This document shows, piece by piece, positions 1 to 8,985 of a stretch of DNA of 64,000 nucleotides. Position 1 is the stretch's first letter, and the number at the start of each line of letters is the position of its first letter. Under the pieces are notes generated by a model. The model saw nothing but the letters and a program-made list of their open reading frames with translations, was not told where the DNA came from and ran no database searches. This DNA is from Vibrio sp. MedPE-SWchi (GTDB lineage Bacteria > Pseudomonadota > Gammaproteobacteria > Enterobacterales > Vibrionaceae), in the NCBI GenBank assembly GCA_001874155.1, contig MPDB01000009.1:1-64000 (forward strand), written 5' to 3'. The position numbers were made by a program, and so were the translations under genes.

Positions 1-15
1 CAAGTATGCCACTGC

Positions 16-92
16 GGAGTGGTAGTTCAGTTGGTTAGAATACCGGCCTGTCACGCCGGGGGTCGCGGGTTCGAGTCCCGTCCACTCCGCCA
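16..92 (+). tRNA. tRNA-Asp (anticodon GUC)
   Basis: The 77-nt cloverleaf has an acceptor stem GGAGTGG (16-22) pairing with CCACTCC (82-88). The anticodon GTC is at 50-52, the T-loop TTCGAGT is present and the CCA end is encoded. The sequence is very close to the enterobacterial tRNA-Asp. Only 15 bases lie upstream in this window, so it may be the last gene of an rRNA or tRNA operon that begins outside; that is inference. Confidence 0.97.
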
Positions 93-100
93 CTTATTAA

Positions 101-127
101 AAAGCCCAGTCTTAGGACTGGGCTTTT
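101..127 (+). terminator. Rho-independent terminator after tRNA-Asp
   Basis: An 11-bp stem (AAAGCCCAGTC / GACTGGGCTTT) with a TTAG loop is followed by a T run, 9 nt after the CCA end of the tRNA. It is the transcription end for the tRNA unit. Its A run on the opposite side could also serve the convergent PilZ gene. Confidence 0.92.
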
Positions 128-189
128 CTCGTTTATACACAATATATTCTAACTTTGATTGTGCCCAAATGACGTTTCTAACCCTCTTC

Positions 190-597
190 CTAGCAATGGT
201 CTTCACGGCTCTCTTGATTCGTTAGATTTTCCACTTGGCTTATTAACTCTATCCTTGAGTCATCATTTCCATCTCCCCATGTAACCCCAAGAAATTTGTA
301 TAACTCGCCTTCTTTACGCTGATAGACAACGTCTGCGATGAATTCCTTTTTGGTTGTGGTCTTGATGATTATTTGATTAGGTAACATCAAGGAATTAGAG
401 ACTAAAAGACCTGCACCACCTAGGCTTATATCCTTAATAACTGCATGCCCTAGTTTCTGTTTTAGCCAACCTTTTTTATAGATTTGAACCGCTAAGCCAC
501 TCGTTTGTTTACTAAAGGGTTCTTTAGGTAACCAAAAGTACCAGCGAGTATGTTTTCTCTTCGATTCATTTTCAGATTTCATTACATTAAGCCACAT
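190..597 (-). CDS. PilZ-domain protein, probable c-di-GMP receptor
   Basis: A 135-residue single-domain protein. Both c-di-GMP contact motifs of PilZ domains are intact: RxxxR (R14-R18, RKHTR) and DxSxxG (D56, S58, G61). There is no signal peptide or membrane segment, so it should be cytosolic. From the family, it would bind cyclic-di-GMP and pass the signal to a partner; the partner cannot be read from sequence. Methionine 6 is an alternative start; neither start has a clear Shine-Dalgarno site. It is convergent with tRNA-Asp and divergent from metH. Confidence 0.85.
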   Translation of the reverse strand: MWLNVMKSENESKRKHTRWYFWLPKEPFSKQTSGLAVQIYKKGWLKQKLGHAVIKDISLGGAGLLVSNSLMLPNQIIIKTTTKKEFIADVVYQRKEGELYKFLGVTWGDGNDDSRIELISQVENLTNQESREDHC

Positions 598-670
598 ATA
601 CAGTACTGCATTTATAGGTTATAACGACCAGACAAGAAAAAAGATAAAGTGATGCACAGTGACTGTGTTT

Positions 671-686
671 AGACGTCTAGACAGCT
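671..686 (+). promoter_or_regulatory. Tandem MetJ boxes upstream of metH
   Basis: A perfect met box AGACGTCT (671-678) is directly followed by AGACAGCT (679-686), which matches 6 of 8 positions. Adjacent 8-bp repeats are how the MetJ repressor with S-adenosylmethionine binds cooperatively. The pair lies about 50 bp before the metH GTG start. Sequence match only. Confidence 0.75.
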
Positions 687-736
687 GTGTCGACTGTGGT
701 AGGATGTACCCAATATAAAAGGAATGAGGCTGTACT

Positions 737-3700
737 GTGGGAAGTAATGTAAAGCAACAGATTGAAGCGCACTTAAAACAAAGAATAATGCTGATCGATG
801 GTGGTATGGGCACCATGATTCAAGACTATAAACTTGAAGAAAATGATTATCGCGGCGAGCGTTTCTCTAATTGGCATTGTGACCTTAAAGGGAACAATGA
901 CCTATTAGTACTTAGTCAGCCTCAAATGATAAAAGATATTCACGCGCAGTATTTAGAAGCCGGCGCTGATATTCTCGAAACCAACACGTTCAATGCGACT
1001 ACAATCGCGATGGCTGACTATGATATGGAAAGCCTAAGTTCAGAGATCAATTTCGAGGCAGCAAAACTTGCTCGAGAAATTGCAGATGAATGGACAGAGA
1101 AAACACCTCATAAACCGCGTTACGTTGCCGGTGTCCTAGGTCCAACGAATAGAACCTGTACTATCTCACCTGACGTCAATGATCCTGGTTTCCGAAATGT
1201 TACTTTCGATGAATTAGTTGAGGCCTATTCGGAGTCTACTCGCGCACTAATAAACGGTGGTTCTGACTTAATCTTAATCGAAACTATCTTTGATACCTTG
1301 AATGCTAAAGCGTGTTCTTTTGCCGTTGAAACGGTATTTGAAGAAATGGGCATCACCTTACCCGTCATGATTTCCGGTACGATTACCGATGCTTCTGGGC
1401 GTACACTATCAGGCCAGACAACAGAAGCGTTTTATAATGCATTGCGTCATGTCAATCCTATCTCTTTCGGCCTTAACTGTGCACTAGGCCCTGATGAGTT
1501 GCGTGAATATGTTAGTGAGATGTCTCGGATCTCCGAATGCAGTGTATCGGCTCACCCTAACGCTGGCTTACCCAACGCCTTTGGTGAATATGATCTCTCG
1601 CCAGAAGATATGGCAGAACATGTTAAAGAATGGGCTGAAAGTGGTTTCCTTAACCTTATAGGTGGTTGTTGTGGCACAACGCCTGAGCATATTCGCCAAA
1701 TGGCGGAAGCGGTCGAAGGTGTCACCCCTCGTCAATTGCCAGATATTCCAGTTGCGTGTCGTCTTTCCGGTTTAGAGCCTTTAACCATTTCGAAAGAATC
1801 CTTGTTTGTTAACGTTGGTGAGCGTACCAACGTGACAGGTTCTGCACGTTTTAAGCGCCTTATCAAAGAAGAGTTATACGATGAAGCACTAAGCGTTGCT
1901 AGGGAGCAAGTAGAAAACGGCGCTCAGATCATCGATATCAATATGGACGAAGGTATGCTCGATGCCGAAGCCTGTATGATTCGATTTCTAAATCTATGTG
2001 CCTCAGAGCCAGAGATCTCAAAAGTTCCTGTGATGGTAGACTCTTCCAAATGGGAAGTGATAGAAGCTGGACTTAAGTGTATCCAGGGTAAAGGCATCGT
2101 TAACTCAATCTCGTTGAAAGAAGGCAAAGAAAAGTTCATTCAACAGGCAAAGCTAGTTAAGCGTTATGGCGCTGCCGTAATCGTGATGGCTTTTGATGAA
2201 GTAGGGCAAGCTGATACTCGTGAGCGCAAGGTTGAGATATGTACCAACGCGTACAACATATTAGTCGATGAAGTAGGCTTCCCACCAGAAGATATCATTT
2301 TTGACCCAAATATCTTCGCCGTCGCAACGGGCATTGATGAGCACAATAACTATGCCGTTGACTTTATCGAGGCTGTTGGTGATATCAAGCGCGATCTTCC
2401 TCATGCAATGATCTCCGGTGGTGTTTCTAACGTTTCGTTCTCCTTCCGAGGCAATAACTACGTTCGTGAAGCAATCCATGCAGTTTTCCTCTACCACTGT
2501 TTCAAAAATGGTATGGACATGGGGATCGTCAATGCTGGTCAGCTAGAGATATACGACAACGTTCCTGAAGATTTACGAGATGCAGTCGAAGACGTTGTAC
2601 TCAACAGGCGCGATGATTCAACTGAGCGTTTGCTGGATATAGCAACGGAGTATCTAGAGCGAGCGGTGGGTAAAGTTGAAGACAAATCCGCTCTAGAGTG
2701 GAGAACTTGGCCAGTAGAGAAGCGTTTAGAACACTCTCTTGTCAAAGGCATTACAGACTTTATCGTTGAAGATACAGAAGAAGCACGAGCCAATTCAGCG
2801 AGACCAATTGAGGTAATTGAAGGGCCTCTGATGGACGGTATGAACGTCGTTGGTGACTTATTTGGTGAAGGTAAGATGTTCCTTCCTCAAGTGGTGAAAT
2901 CTGCACGTGTTATGAAGCAGGCAGTTGCTTATCTAGAACCTTTTATCGATGCGACCAAAGACGTGGGTGCGACCAACGGCAAAATATTATTGGCCACAGT
3001 GAAAGGCGATGTTCACGATATCGGTAAGAACATTGTTGGCGTTGTTTTGCAGTGTAACAACTATGACATTATTGATTTAGGTGTGATGGTTTCCTGTGAA
3101 AAGATCCTCAAAGTCGCTAAAGAAGAGAATGTCGATATCATAGGGCTTTCTGGGTTGATCACGCCATCTTTAGACGAAATGGTGCACGTAGCGAAAGAGA
3201 TGGAGCGTCAAGGGTTTGATCTACCACTCTTAATTGGTGGAGCTACAACGTCTAAGGCTCATACCGCTGTTAAAATTGAGCAAAACTACTCTCAACCCGT
3301 TGTGTATGTAAATAATGCTTCACGAGCCGTTGGTGTGTGTACATCGCTTCTTTCTAGCGAGCTTAAGCCTGCGTTTGTTGAAAAATTGGATATAGATTAC
3401 GAACGTGTTCGTGATCAGCACAATCGTAAGACACCAAGAACCAAGCCAGTTAGCTTAGAGAAAGCTCGAGAAAATAGAGTGGCCATTGATTGGGATAGCT
3501 ACACTCCACCGAAACCACTCAAACCTGGTATTCACACCTTAGAAGATTTCGATGTCGCGACGCTGCGCCAATACATCGATTGGACACCATTTTTCATGAC
3601 TTGGACATTAATGGGTAAGTACCCAGCTATCCTTGATCACGAAGAGGTGGGCGAAGAAGCAAGGCGTCTCTTTAAGGATGCCAATGATATGCTTGATCGC

Positions 3701-4414
3701 GTTGAGAAAGAAAAACTTCTTGAGGCACGCGGTATCTGTGGCTTGTTCCCCGCAAACAGCGTAGGTGATGACATTGAAGTCTACACCGATGAGTCTAGAA
3801 CTGAGGTTTTAAAGGTCATACATAACTTACGTCAACAGACTCAGAAACCTAAAGGTTATAACTATTGTCTGTCAGATTATATTGCGCCGAAAGAGAGTGG
3901 AAAAGCCGACTGGATTGGTGGATTTGCTGTGACAGGTGGCATTGGTGAGCGTGAGCTAGCTGATGAATACAAGGCGAACGGTGACGACTACAACGCTATC
4001 ATGATTCAAGCCGTGGCTGATCGATTAGCAGAAGCATTTGCTGAGTATCTTCATAAAGAAGTGCGTAAGGATATCTGGGGTTACTCTCCTGATGAGGCAC
4101 TGAGCAATGATGACCTCATTCGTGAAAAGTACCAAGGCATTCGACCTGCACCGGGTTATCCTGCTTGTCCTGAGCATACTGAAAAAGGAACGTTGTGGGA
4201 GCTGATGAACGTTGAAGAGGCGATAGATATGTCACTCACCAGCAGTTACGCGATGTGGCCAGGTGCTTCTGTTTCTGGGATGTACTTCTCTCATCCGGAC
4301 TGTCGTTACTTTGCTATCGCGCAGATCCAACAAGACCAAGTTGAGAGCTATGCTGAGAGGAAGGGTTGGGACATTCTGGAAGCCGAAAAATGGCTAGGCC
4401 CAAATATTAACTAG
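737..4414 (+). CDS. metH: Cobalamin-dependent methionine synthase
   Basis: Transfers the methyl group of 5-methyltetrahydrofolate to homocysteine through methylcobalamin, the last step of methionine synthesis and the link to the folate pool. At 1225 residues it is the usual length (E. coli 1227). The four modules are visible in order: homocysteine domain with zinc cysteines C248, C311 and C312; pterin-binding domain (about 355-620); B12 domain with the DxHxxG motif and the cobalt-ligand H760; and a C-terminal S-adenosylmethionine reactivation domain. The start is GTG, supported by GAGG 7 nt upstream. The gene is monocistronic with its own terminator. The tandem met box ahead of it suggests MetJ repression. 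Confidence 0.98.
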   Translation: MGSNVKQQIEAHLKQRIMLIDGGMGTMIQDYKLEENDYRGERFSNWHCDLKGNNDLLVLSQPQMIKDIHAQYLEAGADILETNTFNATTIAMADYDMESLSSEINFEAAKLAREIADEWTEKTPHKPRYVAGVLGPTNRTCTISPDVNDPGFRNVTFDELVEAYSESTRALINGGSDLILIETIFDTLNAKACSFAVETVFEEMGITLPVMISGTITDASGRTLSGQTTEAFYNALRHVNPISFGLNCALGPDELREYVSEMSRISECSVSAHPNAGLPNAFGEYDLSPEDMAEHVKEWAESGFLNLIGGCCGTTPEHIRQMAEAVEGVTPRQLPDIPVACRLSGLEPLTISKESLFVNVGERTNVTGSARFKRLIKEELYDEALSVAREQVENGAQIIDINMDEGMLDAEACMIRFLNLCASEPEISKVPVMVDSSKWEVIEAGLKCIQGKGIVNSISLKEGKEKFIQQAKLVKRYGAAVIVMAFDEVGQADTRERKVEICTNAYNILVDEVGFPPEDIIFDPNIFAVATGIDEHNNYAVDFIEAVGDIKRDLPHAMISGGVSNVSFSFRGNNYVREAIHAVFLYHCFKNGMDMGIVNAGQLEIYDNVPEDLRDAVEDVVLNRRDDSTERLLDIATEYLERAVGKVEDKSALEWRTWPVEKRLEHSLVKGITDFIVEDTEEARANSARPIEVIEGPLMDGMNVVGDLFGEGKMFLPQVVKSARVMKQAVAYLEPFIDATKDVGATNGKILLATVKGDVHDIGKNIVGVVLQCNNYDIIDLGVMVSCEKILKVAKEENVDIIGLSGLITPSLDEMVHVAKEMERQGFDLPLLIGGATTSKAHTAVKIEQNYSQPVVYVNNASRAVGVCTSLLSSELKPAFVEKLDIDYERVRDQHNRKTPRTKPVSLEKARENRVAIDWDSYTPPKPLKPGIHTLEDFDVATLRQYIDWTPFFMTWTLMGKYPAILDHEEVGEEARRLFKDANDMLDRVEKEKLLEARGICGLFPANSVGDDIEVYTDESRTEVLKVIHNLRQQTQKPKGYNYCLSDYIAPKESGKADWIGGFAVTGGIGERELADEYKANGDDYNAIMIQAVADRLAEAFAEYLHKEVRKDIWGYSPDEALSNDDLIREKYQGIRPAPGYPACPEHTEKGTLWELMNVEEAIDMSLTSSYAMWPGASVSGMYFSHPDCRYFAIAQIQQDQVESYAERKGWDILEAEKWLGPNIN

Positions 4415-4431
4415 TAAGAACTTAGCTATAG

Positions 4432-4465
4432 AAAGGGTTGCTGATGACGGCAACCCTTTTTGTTT
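4432..4465 (+). terminator. Terminator after metH
   Basis: Stem AAAGGGTTGC / GCAACCCTTT closes a short loop and is followed by a T run. It lies 17 nt after the metH stop, between convergent metH and the antiporter gene, and its A-rich left side could also work for the minus-strand gene. Confidence 0.9.
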
Positions 4466-4478
4466 TTCAGTTTCGCGG

Positions 4479-5762
4479 TTAGCTGTCAGATTCTTTTTCA
4501 GCGAGTTTGGCTTTTTCAATCATCGGGGTAATTGTTGAGCCTTGAATCAGTATAGAGAAGACAACAACGGAATACGTCATTACCAAGATAACCTCTTTCA
4601 CATCGATAAGCTTATCGGGAATGACCCACACACCTGACGGTATAGAGAGCGCCATTGCAAGTGCTAGCCCTCCGCGTAAACCGCCCCAAGTCAAAATTCT
4701 AACCGACCATGGATTGTATGACCGAAAACGCTTAAACCCTATGTAAGCGAAGAACACACTCAAATATCGAGCGATTAAAACTAAAGGAATTGAGAAAGCC
4801 ATCAAGATCCAGTCTTCTTTATGGAATTGGAAAAGCAGCATCGACATACCAATCAATAGAAATAGAATACCGTTAAGCAGTTCGTCTACCAATTCCCAAA
4901 ACTTATCTAAATGATCTTCACTCTCTTTAGAAAAACCAACGTATCGAGTCCAGTTACCAATCATTATTCCCGATACCACCATCGCCAGCGGACCAGAAAC
5001 GTGAATGATATCTGCCAGTACATAACCTGCTGTGGGAATGGAAATAGTGAGCAGTAATTCCATCGAGTGATCGTTAGTCGAACTAATGAGGTAGTGAAAA
5101 ATAAGGCCTAAAACAAACCCATAAGCGATACCTCCAATAGCCTCTTGGAAGAAAAGGCCCGCGACACTTGCAATCGTTGGTGTTTCTGACCCAAACGCGA
5201 CCGTGTATAAGGTGACAAAGACGACAAGGCCGAAACCATCATTGAAGAGTGACTCGCCTTCAATTTGAGTGGAAATACGCTCAGGGGCATCGAGTTTTTT
5301 TACTATCGCGAGGACGGCGATAGGATCGGTTGGAGAAATTAAAGCACCAAAGAGCAAGCAGTAAACCAGTTCAAGGTGAACCCCGATTAATAAACAGAAC
5401 CCATATAGGACACCACCAATGAAGAACGTTGAAAATAGCGTCGCCCCAAGTGCGAGAACAGTAATTTCCCACTTTTGATCTTTCAGGTGCGGGAGTTGAA
5501 TTCCTAAGCCACCGGCAAAAAGCAGAAACCCTAAAATGCCCTTTAAGAGGAAATGCTCGAAGTCGATGTTTGCAATGGTTGTTGTCGATAGCTCGGCAAG
5601 TTGGAACCAATTATTTTGTCCTGCTAGTAAGACGAGTAGGGACACCACCATAGCACCGGCTGTAATGGCAATGGTAGTCTGCATTTTTCCAATCTTGGTA
5701 TTGATAAAAGCAATGAGCATAGCTGCTGTCGATAAAAAGCAGAGAGCATAGTAGGTAGACAT
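4479..5762 (-). CDS. CPA1-family sodium/proton antiporter (NhaP-like)
   Basis: A 427-residue protein with about 12 hydrophobic segments, of the Na+/H+ exchanger family. Typical motifs are present: SPTDPIAVLAI, EGESLFNDGFG and GGLRGGLALAMAL, carrying the acidic residues used for ion exchange. It should sit in the inner membrane and exchange protons for Na+, Li+ or K+; substrate cannot be fixed from sequence. The ATG has AGG six nt upstream. It stands alone between metH and lysC, an arrangement known in V. cholerae. Confidence 0.88.
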   Translation of the reverse strand: MSTYYALCFLSTAAMLIAFINTKIGKMQTTIAITAGAMVVSLLVLLAGQNNWFQLAELSTTTIANIDFEHFLLKGILGFLLFAGGLGIQLPHLKDQKWEITVLALGATLFSTFFIGGVLYGFCLLIGVHLELVYCLLFGALISPTDPIAVLAIVKKLDAPERISTQIEGESLFNDGFGLVVFVTLYTVAFGSETPTIASVAGLFFQEAIGGIAYGFVLGLIFHYLISSTNDHSMELLLTISIPTAGYVLADIIHVSGPLAMVVSGIMIGNWTRYVGFSKESEDHLDKFWELVDELLNGILFLLIGMSMLLFQFHKEDWILMAFSIPLVLIARYLSVFFAYIGFKRFRSYNPWSVRILTWGGLRGGLALAMALSIPSGVWVIPDKLIDVKEVILVMTYSVVVFSILIQGSTITPMIEKAKLAEKESDS

Positions 5763-5950
5763 TGAAAACCTGAATGTAACTAAATATTACAAGGATAGTC
5801 GTTGTTGATTGAATAAATAGCAACCTGTAATTGTTAAAACAAGTAAGAAATCTATGTAGGACGGTTATATAGGTAACGTTGTTTCTAGATGGGTCAAGGC
5901 ATTTGTGATGAAGCTGGAGTGGGGATACTAACGGCAGGCTGGAAGAGTGA

Positions 5951-5973
5951 AGTGCTGCCACAAAGGCAGCACT
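5951..5973 (-). terminator. Hairpin after lysC, probable terminator
   Basis: A 9-bp perfect stem (AGTGCTGCC / GGCAGCACT) with a 5-nt loop begins 12 nt past the lysC stop. The tail on the minus strand is only moderately T-rich (TTCACTCTTCC), so termination strength is uncertain. Confidence 0.65.
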
Positions 5974-5984
5974 GAGAGTCGGAC

Positions 5985-7337
5985 TTACTGCTCGAAAAGC
6001 TCGGCATGAAGTTTCTGGATAGCCAATTTTGCGACAGATTCATTGAGCAAGAAACAAAGGTTGTGTGGGCTTGCACCGTAGCAAATCATGCGCAAGTTAA
6101 AATCTTCCAGTGTTCCAAATACCTGCTTAGCGTATCCTCTGCTTTCACTCATATTGTTACCAATTAGAGCCACAAGACATAGGTCGTGCTCAATATCGAC
6201 ATGACACAGCTCTTCCAATTCAATGCGAGCCTGCTCTGGAAGTTGAGGCGCGCCACCTGCAGTATCAGTCTGGTCCAAAGTGAGAGAAACACTGATCTCT
6301 GACGTGGTGATCAAGTCTACAGAGATCTTATGTTTTGCCAAAATTTCGAACACTTTAGCTAGAAAGCCATAGGCATGAAACATGTTGGCGCTGTGCAGCG
6401 TTACCATGGTTTGGTTGCTTCGTAAGGCCAGCGCTCGGAATAAAGGAGAGCTTTCAGCATGGTGACGGATCCAGGTACCGCCTCTTTCTGGTTCTTTAGA
6501 AGAGCCCACAAAAACAGGGATATCGTGTCGTAATGCTGGTACGAGTGTTGAAGGGTGAAGGATCTTTGCACCAAAATTCGCCATCTCTGACGCTTCACTA
6601 AAACTGATCTCAGGGATTGGAGTAGCTTTAGGGGCGATCCTTGGGTCTGTTGTGTAGATCCCTGGTACGTCTGTCCAGATCTCTAGCCCTGAAGCGCGAA
6701 CACCTTCGGCAATAAGCGCAGCACTGTAGTCGCTGCCCCCTCTGCCTAGCGTTGTGGTATTGCCTTCAACATCAGAACCAATGAAGCCTTGTGTTATGAC
6801 GACGTGTCCTTTGCAAAGTGGCAGTAACTTCTCTGTCGCTAGCTCTGAAATCGCTGTGAGTTGTGGTTCTGCGCGGCCAAAGGTGGAATCGGTACGTAAT
6901 ACTTCTCGAATATCAAAACGCACGGCATTGATACCACGCTCACGCATAAGCTGAGCGAGAATGTGTGTTGACATTAACTCGCCACAAGCAACCAAGTGGT
7001 CGGTCAGTTTCGTGCTCGACTGAATTGACGCGGCTTCCGCCAGGCTCGTCACAGTGTCTAAGATTTTGTAAACCTCAGCCGCTGTTTCAGTTGAGTTGTT
7101 TAACTTTGCTAAAATTGCATCATGAATCGCGGCAATGTTCTGCAAAACTTCATTACGATGTTCTTGATTCGAGACACCATTCGCCAGTTCAACGAGTAAG
7201 TTTGTCACTCCAGAGCAGGCGCTGCTAACGACAAGCTTTGTCTCTGGATTGTTTTCAATAATAGCAGCACAACGGCTCATAGCTTCAAAGTTGGCAACAC
7301 TGGTTCCACCAAATTTGGCGACATTGAATGCGCTCAC
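5985..7337 (-). CDS. lysC: Lysine-sensitive aspartokinase III
   Basis: Phosphorylates aspartate, the first committed step toward lysine, threonine, methionine and diaminopimelate. It is 450 residues long (E. coli LysC 449) with the N-terminal kinase motif VAKFGGTSVAN, the FGAKILHP segment and C-terminal paired ACT domains that bind lysine. It has no fused homoserine dehydrogenase. The start is GTG with GGGAG just upstream; an ATG five bases earlier reads into an immediate stop. The lysine riboswitch in the leader identifies this as the lysine-controlled isoenzyme. Confidence 0.96.
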   Translation of the reverse strand: MSAFNVAKFGGTSVANFEAMSRCAAIIENNPETKLVVSSACSGVTNLLVELANGVSNQEHRNEVLQNIAAIHDAILAKLNNSTETAAEVYKILDTVTSLAEAASIQSSTKLTDHLVACGELMSTHILAQLMRERGINAVRFDIREVLRTDSTFGRAEPQLTAISELATEKLLPLCKGHVVITQGFIGSDVEGNTTTLGRGGSDYSAALIAEGVRASGLEIWTDVPGIYTTDPRIAPKATPIPEISFSEASEMANFGAKILHPSTLVPALRHDIPVFVGSSKEPERGGTWIRHHAESSPLFRALALRSNQTMVTLHSANMFHAYGFLAKVFEILAKHKISVDLITTSEISVSLTLDQTDTAGGAPQLPEQARIELEELCHVDIEHDLCLVALIGNNMSESRGYAKQVFGTLEDFNLRMICYGASPHNLCFLLNESVAKLAIQKLHAELFEQ

Positions 7338-7361
7338 GGCATTTCTCCCACGACTTCCTAA

Positions 7362-7389
7362 TAAAAATAAAATAGGTTTATAAAACCTA
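7362..7389 (-). terminator. Second terminator-like hairpin in the lysC leader
   Basis: A 7-bp stem (TAGGTTT / AAACCTA, 7373-7389) with a 3-nt loop is followed on the minus strand by the T-rich stretch TTTTATTTTTA (7362-7372). It sits about 25 nt before the lysC start. It could be a second attenuation point or an mRNA structure near the ribosome site. Confidence 0.45.
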
Positions 7390-7419
7390 ATGTCCTTTAG
7401 TGAAGAGATTAACTGAGCG

Positions 7420-7449
7420 AAAAAGAGGTGCGGATAGAAAGGTGACCTC
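7420..7449 (-). terminator. Attenuator terminator of the lysine riboswitch
   Basis: Stem GAGGT (7445-7449) pairs with ACCTC (7425-7429) and is followed by five T on the minus strand. The first arm overlaps the end of the 3' P1 strand of the lysine aptamer, so terminator and aptamer pairing are linked. This suggests transcriptional attenuation. Confidence 0.65.
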
Positions 7450-7615
7450 AGAAGCTCATCACTAGGCGGTGCTAGTGACAGTTAAGGGGATTCAGCCCAC
7501 TTAACCGATAAACATAACCCTTACATTAGGTCTATCTCGGCACTGCTCCCCATCGATAGATTGTATTGGAAATAAGGTTCCACAAACTATCTGCCTGGGC
7601 AGTGCTCCTCTTCTG
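7449..7615 (-). promoter_or_regulatory. Lysine riboswitch (L box) in the lysC leader
   Basis: Read on the minus strand, the leader matches the E. coli lysC L box in order. P1 arms are CAGAAG (7610-7615) and CTTCTG (7449-7454). Core segments are AGAGGAGCACTGCC, GGGGAGCAGTGCCGA, and the conserved GGGCTGAATCCCC. When lysine is bound, the aptamer shuts off lysC expression. The expression platform here is a terminator hairpin placed directly after P1. Confidence 0.93.
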
Positions 7616-7629
7616 CATAAAGCCCCATC

Positions 7630-7658
7630 ATTGAACGGTTTTGAAGCGCTAATGTCAA
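7630..7658 (-). promoter_or_regulatory. Predicted sigma-70 promoter of lysC
   Basis: A perfect -35 TTGACA (7653-7658, minus strand), a 17-bp spacer and a -10 TTCAAT (7630-7635) place transcription start just before the riboswitch aptamer begins at 7615. Confidence 0.6.
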
Positions 7659-7797
7659 TGGATATTTACTCCTGCCGTTACTCGAGTGTATTTAGCAAAG
7701 AAAGTTGTCGGTAATCACACTAGACTTACGGCGCATTGCTCGTCTTTATTAATTGCTTTAACCTGTTTGTTCACACCTTTGTATACAAGGAGCGATT

Positions 7798-8919
7798 ATG
7801 CCAATTCAGAGTTTTATCCCACCGCACCGAGTGCTGATGGGACCAGGTCCATCAGATGTATCCCCTCAAGTTTTACAAGCTTTAAGTCGACCTATCGTCG
7901 GCCATTTAGACCCTTTGTTTATCGGTATGATGGATGAGGTAAAACAGCTTCTGAAGTATGCGTTCCAAACAGAAAATGAATTTACTATCGCGGTATCAGC
8001 CCCCGGCAGTGCCGGCATGGAGGCCTGCTTTGTTAACCTTATAGAGCCAGGTGACAAAGTAATTGTTTGCCGAAATGGTGTGTTTGGCGAGCGCATGCGT
8101 GAAAATGTAGTGCGCGCGGGGGCGGAAGCCATTGTTGTCGATGATGAGTGGGGAACACCGGTTAGCCCGGACAAAGTTGAGCAAGCCTTTAAGCAACATC
8201 CAGACGTAAAAATATTGGCGTTTGTTCACGCTGAAACGTCAACGGGAGCGCTTTCTGATGCACAGCGCTTAAGCAAGATTGCGATCGAGAACAGCGCGTT
8301 AACCATCGTCGATGCCGTAACTTCGTTGGGTGGCGTGCCATTAAAAGTGGATGAGTGGAAACTGGATGCTGTTTATTCTGGCAGTCAAAAGTGCTTATCC
8401 TGTGTACCTGGGCTCTCTCCCGTTACTTTTTCCGCGAAAGCGATAGACAAAATTCAATCAAGAACGACTCCAGTCCAAAGTTGGTTTCTGGATCAAAGCT
8501 TAGTCTTAGGCTACTGGAGTGGTGAGGGTAAGCGAAGTTATCATCATACAGCACCAGTGAACAGCTTGTATGCCCTGCATGAATCTCTGTTAATGCTTAA
8601 GAATGAAGGACTAGAGAACGCTTGGGCGCGGCATGCTGATATGCATCAGAAACTGAAAGCTGGACTGGAAAATCTAGGGTTCAAATTTGTCGTTGATGAA
8701 AAAAGTCGACTGCCACAGCTCAATGCGATTTACATTCCTGATGGTGTTGATGATGCCGCTGTTCGTAAGACATTACTGGAAAATTATAATTTAGAGATAG
8801 GTGCAGGTTTAGGTGCGCTTGCTGGTAAAGCGTGGCGAATTGGATTAATGGGCTATGCAGCACGTAATGAGAATGTTTCATTATGTTTGCGTGCGCTTGA
8901 AGAAACACTTCAACAATAA
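7798..8919 (+). CDS. Class V aminotransferase (alanine-glyoxylate/serine-pyruvate type)
   Basis: A 373-residue PLP-dependent enzyme of the AGXT-like group. Seen are the N-terminal GPGPSDVSP glycine motif, the SAPGSAGMEA cofactor-phosphate segment, HAETSTG, the VDAVTSLGG aspartate that contacts the pyridine ring, and GSQKCLSC, whose lysine binds PLP. It should move an amino group between a small amino acid (alanine or serine) and glyoxylate or pyruvate; the true substrate is not decided by sequence. AGGAG sits six bases before the ATG. It is divergent from lysC and separately terminated. Confidence 0.88.
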   Translation: MPIQSFIPPHRVLMGPGPSDVSPQVLQALSRPIVGHLDPLFIGMMDEVKQLLKYAFQTENEFTIAVSAPGSAGMEACFVNLIEPGDKVIVCRNGVFGERMRENVVRAGAEAIVVDDEWGTPVSPDKVEQAFKQHPDVKILAFVHAETSTGALSDAQRLSKIAIENSALTIVDAVTSLGGVPLKVDEWKLDAVYSGSQKCLSCVPGLSPVTFSAKAIDKIQSRTTPVQSWFLDQSLVLGYWSGEGKRSYHHTAPVNSLYALHESLLMLKNEGLENAWARHADMHQKLKAGLENLGFKFVVDEKSRLPQLNAIYIPDGVDDAAVRKTLLENYNLEIGAGLGALAGKAWRIGLMGYAARNENVSLCLRALEETLQQ

Positions 8920-8939
8920 CACTGAGTTTAAAAGCAGTA

Positions 8940-8966
8940 AAAAGGGGCGGTTAGCCCCTTTTTTAT
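8940..8966 (+). terminator. Bidirectional terminator
   Basis: A GGGGC / GCCCC stem is flanked by A and T runs on both sides. It lies between the convergent aminotransferase and O-antigen-ligase-like genes and is suited to end both transcripts. Confidence 0.9.
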
Positions 8967-8985
8967 TGGCTCTGCTTAAGTACTC

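Noticed and set aside
19..225. Open frame of 68 codons starting in tRNA-Asp
   Set aside because: It reads through the tRNA and its terminator; no ribosome site and no protein-like pattern.
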